The notes under the pieces are model-generated. The model had not been told where the DNA came from. It was given only the letters and a program-made list of their open reading frames with translations, and ran no database searches. The position numbers were made by a program, and so were the translations under genes. From Kingdonia uniflora (Eukaryota; Streptophyta; Magnoliopsida; Ranunculales; Circaeasteraceae), in the NCBI GenBank assembly GCA_014058105.1, contig JACGCM010002535.1, positions 2,294,001 to 2,358,000 on the forward strand: a stretch of 64,000 nt of DNA. The letters run 5' to 3'. This document shows positions 62,407 to 64,000 of this stretch, piece after piece. Every line of letters starts with the position of its first letter. The stretch's first letter is position 1.

Positions 62407-62815
62407 GGAAACTCACCAGAGGAAAATGGAGGTACCCATTTCAATTGCTTAATCAAAGTGAAGAAATCAATGGAGAAGAATGATTTTTGGTAAGGATTCG
62501 AGTGTGGGGCTGATTGGAGAAGAACTGATTGTGGCTGGAGAAGAATGGAAGCTCACCAGAGGAAAATGGAAGTACCCATTACTTGATCAAAGTTAAGAAA
62601 TCAATGGAGAAGAATGATTTTTGGTAAGGATTTGAGTGTGGGGTTGATTGGAGAAAAACTGATTGTGGCTGGAGAAGAATGGAAGCTCACCAGAGGAAAA
62701 TGGAGGTACCCATTACTTGATCAAAGTTAAGAAATCAATGGAGAAGAATGATTTTTGGAGAAGGATTCGAGTGTGGGGTGATTGGAGAAGAACTGATTGT
62801 GGCTAGAGAAGAATG
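62407..62815. repeat. Tandem repeat of about 135 bp, three copies
   Basis: Units start GGAA(A/G)CTCACCAGAGGAAA near 62407, 62547 and 62681 and contain AATCAATGGAGAAGAATGAT and CTGATTGTGGCTGGAGAA. The spacing is 140 then 134 bp. They lie inside the second PIF/Harbinger element. Confidence 0.88.
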
Positions 62816-63172
62816 ACTTTTTCTTTGTAATTTTTGGGGCAATTTGGGGAAGAATGATATGAATCAAGGGCACTTTGGGGCAAAAATATACACTCAGACT
62901 CAGATTTTACACTCAGCTGGCTTATTAGATTTGAGTCTGAGTGTTAGTTTTCAGATGTTCTATTTGAATCTGAGTGTGAAAAAATAAACGCCTCTAATTG
63001 ACTAGAGTCAATCAAAATCACTCAACTCAGAATCAGACTCAGACCTCTGGATCAGAGTGAGTGAAAAAACAAACGCTAAGTGAATCAAACTCACCCTGCT
63101 ACACTAATTCACCTTTCTCCTACCATCTTTTCTTATAATAAGCGATTCTTGTTCAACTTCATCACAATCAAA

Positions 63173-63521
63173 ATGTCATCTCGATCAACAAACAACAACA
63201 ACAGAAAGAAATTCAACAACAACAATCAAACCCAACAATCACAGAAGAGATACATCCCTAAAACCCATAACTCCTCACCAACACCAAACCTCACAACTTC
63301 TCTCAGAGACTCGTCTTCATCATCAATTAGGGTTTCTCCAACAACAGAGAAACCACATGGTAAATTCGTAAATTATCTCCCCCAAGATGAAGCGGTGGCT
63401 ACTGGGTTTGGGGTTGAGAATGGTGCTTTGGATCCTATTGAGTCTCAGAGGGTAGTGGATCTTCTCAATTTGGAATTATTGAAATTGCTTAAGTTGAAGC
63501 CTAAAGATTTCTGGAGAGAAG
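63173..63521 (+). CDS. ASCC2-like (CUE-domain) gene, first exon
   Basis: The ATG at 63173 (MSSRSTNNNNRKKF) starts an Asn/Gln/Ser-rich leader, then KPHGKFVNYLPQDEAVATGF, ALDPIESQRVVDLLNLELL and KLKPKDFWRE, ending at a GGTTAG donor (exon end about 63521). Plant homologues of activating signal cointegrator 1 complex subunit 2 (Arabidopsis At1g27752, 'ubiquitin system component Cue', from memory) have this VNYLPQDEAVA...LLKLxPxxFWRE start. ASCC2 binds ubiquitin chains in DNA-repair and ribosome-quality-control complexes; the CUE domain itself would lie beyond the window. I chose 63173, not an in-frame ATG at 63080, because homologues begin there and 63080 is next to the transposon end. Confidence 0.75.
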
Positions 63522-64000
63522 GTTAGCTCTATCAACCTCTTCTGTTTTTATTTGATTATAGCTTTAATATGTTTTGAATTTATCGCTATCTAGATCAATG
63601 CATGTGTTAAAATAACAACTTTATTGACCCAATTTGCCAGACAATGTTTGCAAATAGCGCGGTAGAAGTTGGTGTTTAGATTTGTAAAGGAAAGTGCTTA
63701 TTGAACTAGTAACCCCAGAGGGTAAAACTCCCCGAGGGTTGAGAGAGAGAGAGACTTTGTTATTTGTGACATCCGATTTTTTTTATTTTTTTTTGGCCCT
63801 CCCTAGCAATAGAACACTCACTATGATATTTTGAAGAGCGATTGAACCAATGTTGTCCCGTAGGTGCGGGGAGTACACTAGTAACCCCAGAGGGTGACAC
63901 TCCCTCTAGGAAGAGATGAGGGAGAAGCAAAGAGATTGGAAAAGAGAAGAAGAGAAAATTGATGAAGCTGATGATCAGAAGAGGGAGATGGGGAGAGATG
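63522..64000 (+). other. First intron of the ASCC2-like gene (to the window edge)
   Basis: Starts GTTAGCTC. It contains a 19-bp direct repeat ACTAGTAACCCCAGAGGGT at about 63715 and 63877, a GA microsatellite near 63752 and a T run near 63780. The purine-rich GAGAAG stretch after 63905 codes poorly and no acceptor is seen. Confidence 0.5.

Larger units (their letters stand above)
60333..63076 (-). mobile_element. Second PIF/Harbinger element, next to the ASCC2-like gene
   Basis: 2.7 kb. Ends GGGGCCGTTTGTTTTTT and AAAAAACAAACGC form an imperfect inverted repeat; the right tip appears to lack about four bases. TAA flanks both sides (60330-60332, 63077-63079). AGTCTGAGTCTGAG subterminal motifs occur at both ends (60360-60395 and 62880-63060). 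It holds only the N-terminal part of a transposase (61402 down to about 60960, minus) and two minisatellites. Its family differs from the 37.4-kb element. Confidence 0.75.

Overview
This is nuclear DNA of a flowering plant, most likely a eudicot. The evidence is an intron-containing DUF936 gene, the first exon of an ASCC2-like gene, plant-type GT/AG introns, and a dense load of plant transposons (Tat-lineage Ty3/Gypsy, CACTA, PIF/Harbinger, an L1-like LINE). No tRNA or rRNA gene, CRISPR array or bacterial-style operon was seen. Only two host genes look functional: a four-exon DUF936 gene (4710-7199, +) and the start of an ASCC2-like gene (63173 onward, +), which leaves the window inside its first intron.

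Left flank, 0-8.2 kb: a decayed glycine/glutamine-rich reading frame (minus strand), a thioredoxin-like pseudogene that keeps its introns (2281-3293), a LINE scrap, the DUF936 gene, a PIF-like fragment, and the 5' part of a plant-mobile-domain (PMD) pseudogene.

8.2-35.5 kb: a three-level LTR-retrotransposon nest that splits the PMD pseudogene. The outer element T1 (Tat-like, minus, 8177-35538, TSD GATGC) contains G2 (a Gypsy element with an initiator-Met-type primer site, plus, 18251-34267, TSD CTACT/CTACC). G2 contains T3 (a second Tat-like family, minus, 19861-32889, TSD AGGAG). LTR divergence counted by eye falls inward (about 14%, 9%, 6-7%), as the nesting order requires. T1 and T3 share one plan: LTR, primer site, gag, protease, RT, RNase H, second (archaeal-type) RNase H, integrase, a tandem-repeat block, then a cassette of ANTISENSE reading frames, polypurine tract, LTR. 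The two families have different LTRs, yet their antisense cassettes are collinear and related: a small protein starting MVKTRSQ, a small exon-like frame, and a larger protein with a gypsy-type-transposon-like N-terminal region followed by coiled coil.

35.5-41 kb: the 3' part of the PMD pseudogene, a possible SANT/Myb-like relic, a 49-bp direct repeat, and a two-gene PIF/Harbinger element with dead transposase and ORF1.

41.3-60.1 kb: one old L1-like LINE (minus strand) with ORF1 (DUF4283-like plus zinc knuckle), endonuclease, RT and a C-terminal RNase H. It is interrupted by a probable solo LTR (41868-42173), a third Tat copy T5 of the T1 family (plus, 42336-48794, large internal deletion), and a 4.9-kb CACTA element (54276-59167, TSD ACC). 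The CACTA element carries exons captured from at least two host genes, a homomeric acetyl-CoA carboxylase and a BPI/LBP-family gene.

60.3-64 kb: a second PIF/Harbinger element with internal minisatellites ends about 100 bp upstream of the ASCC2-like start codon.

All assignments rest on reading motifs by eye. No database search was possible.
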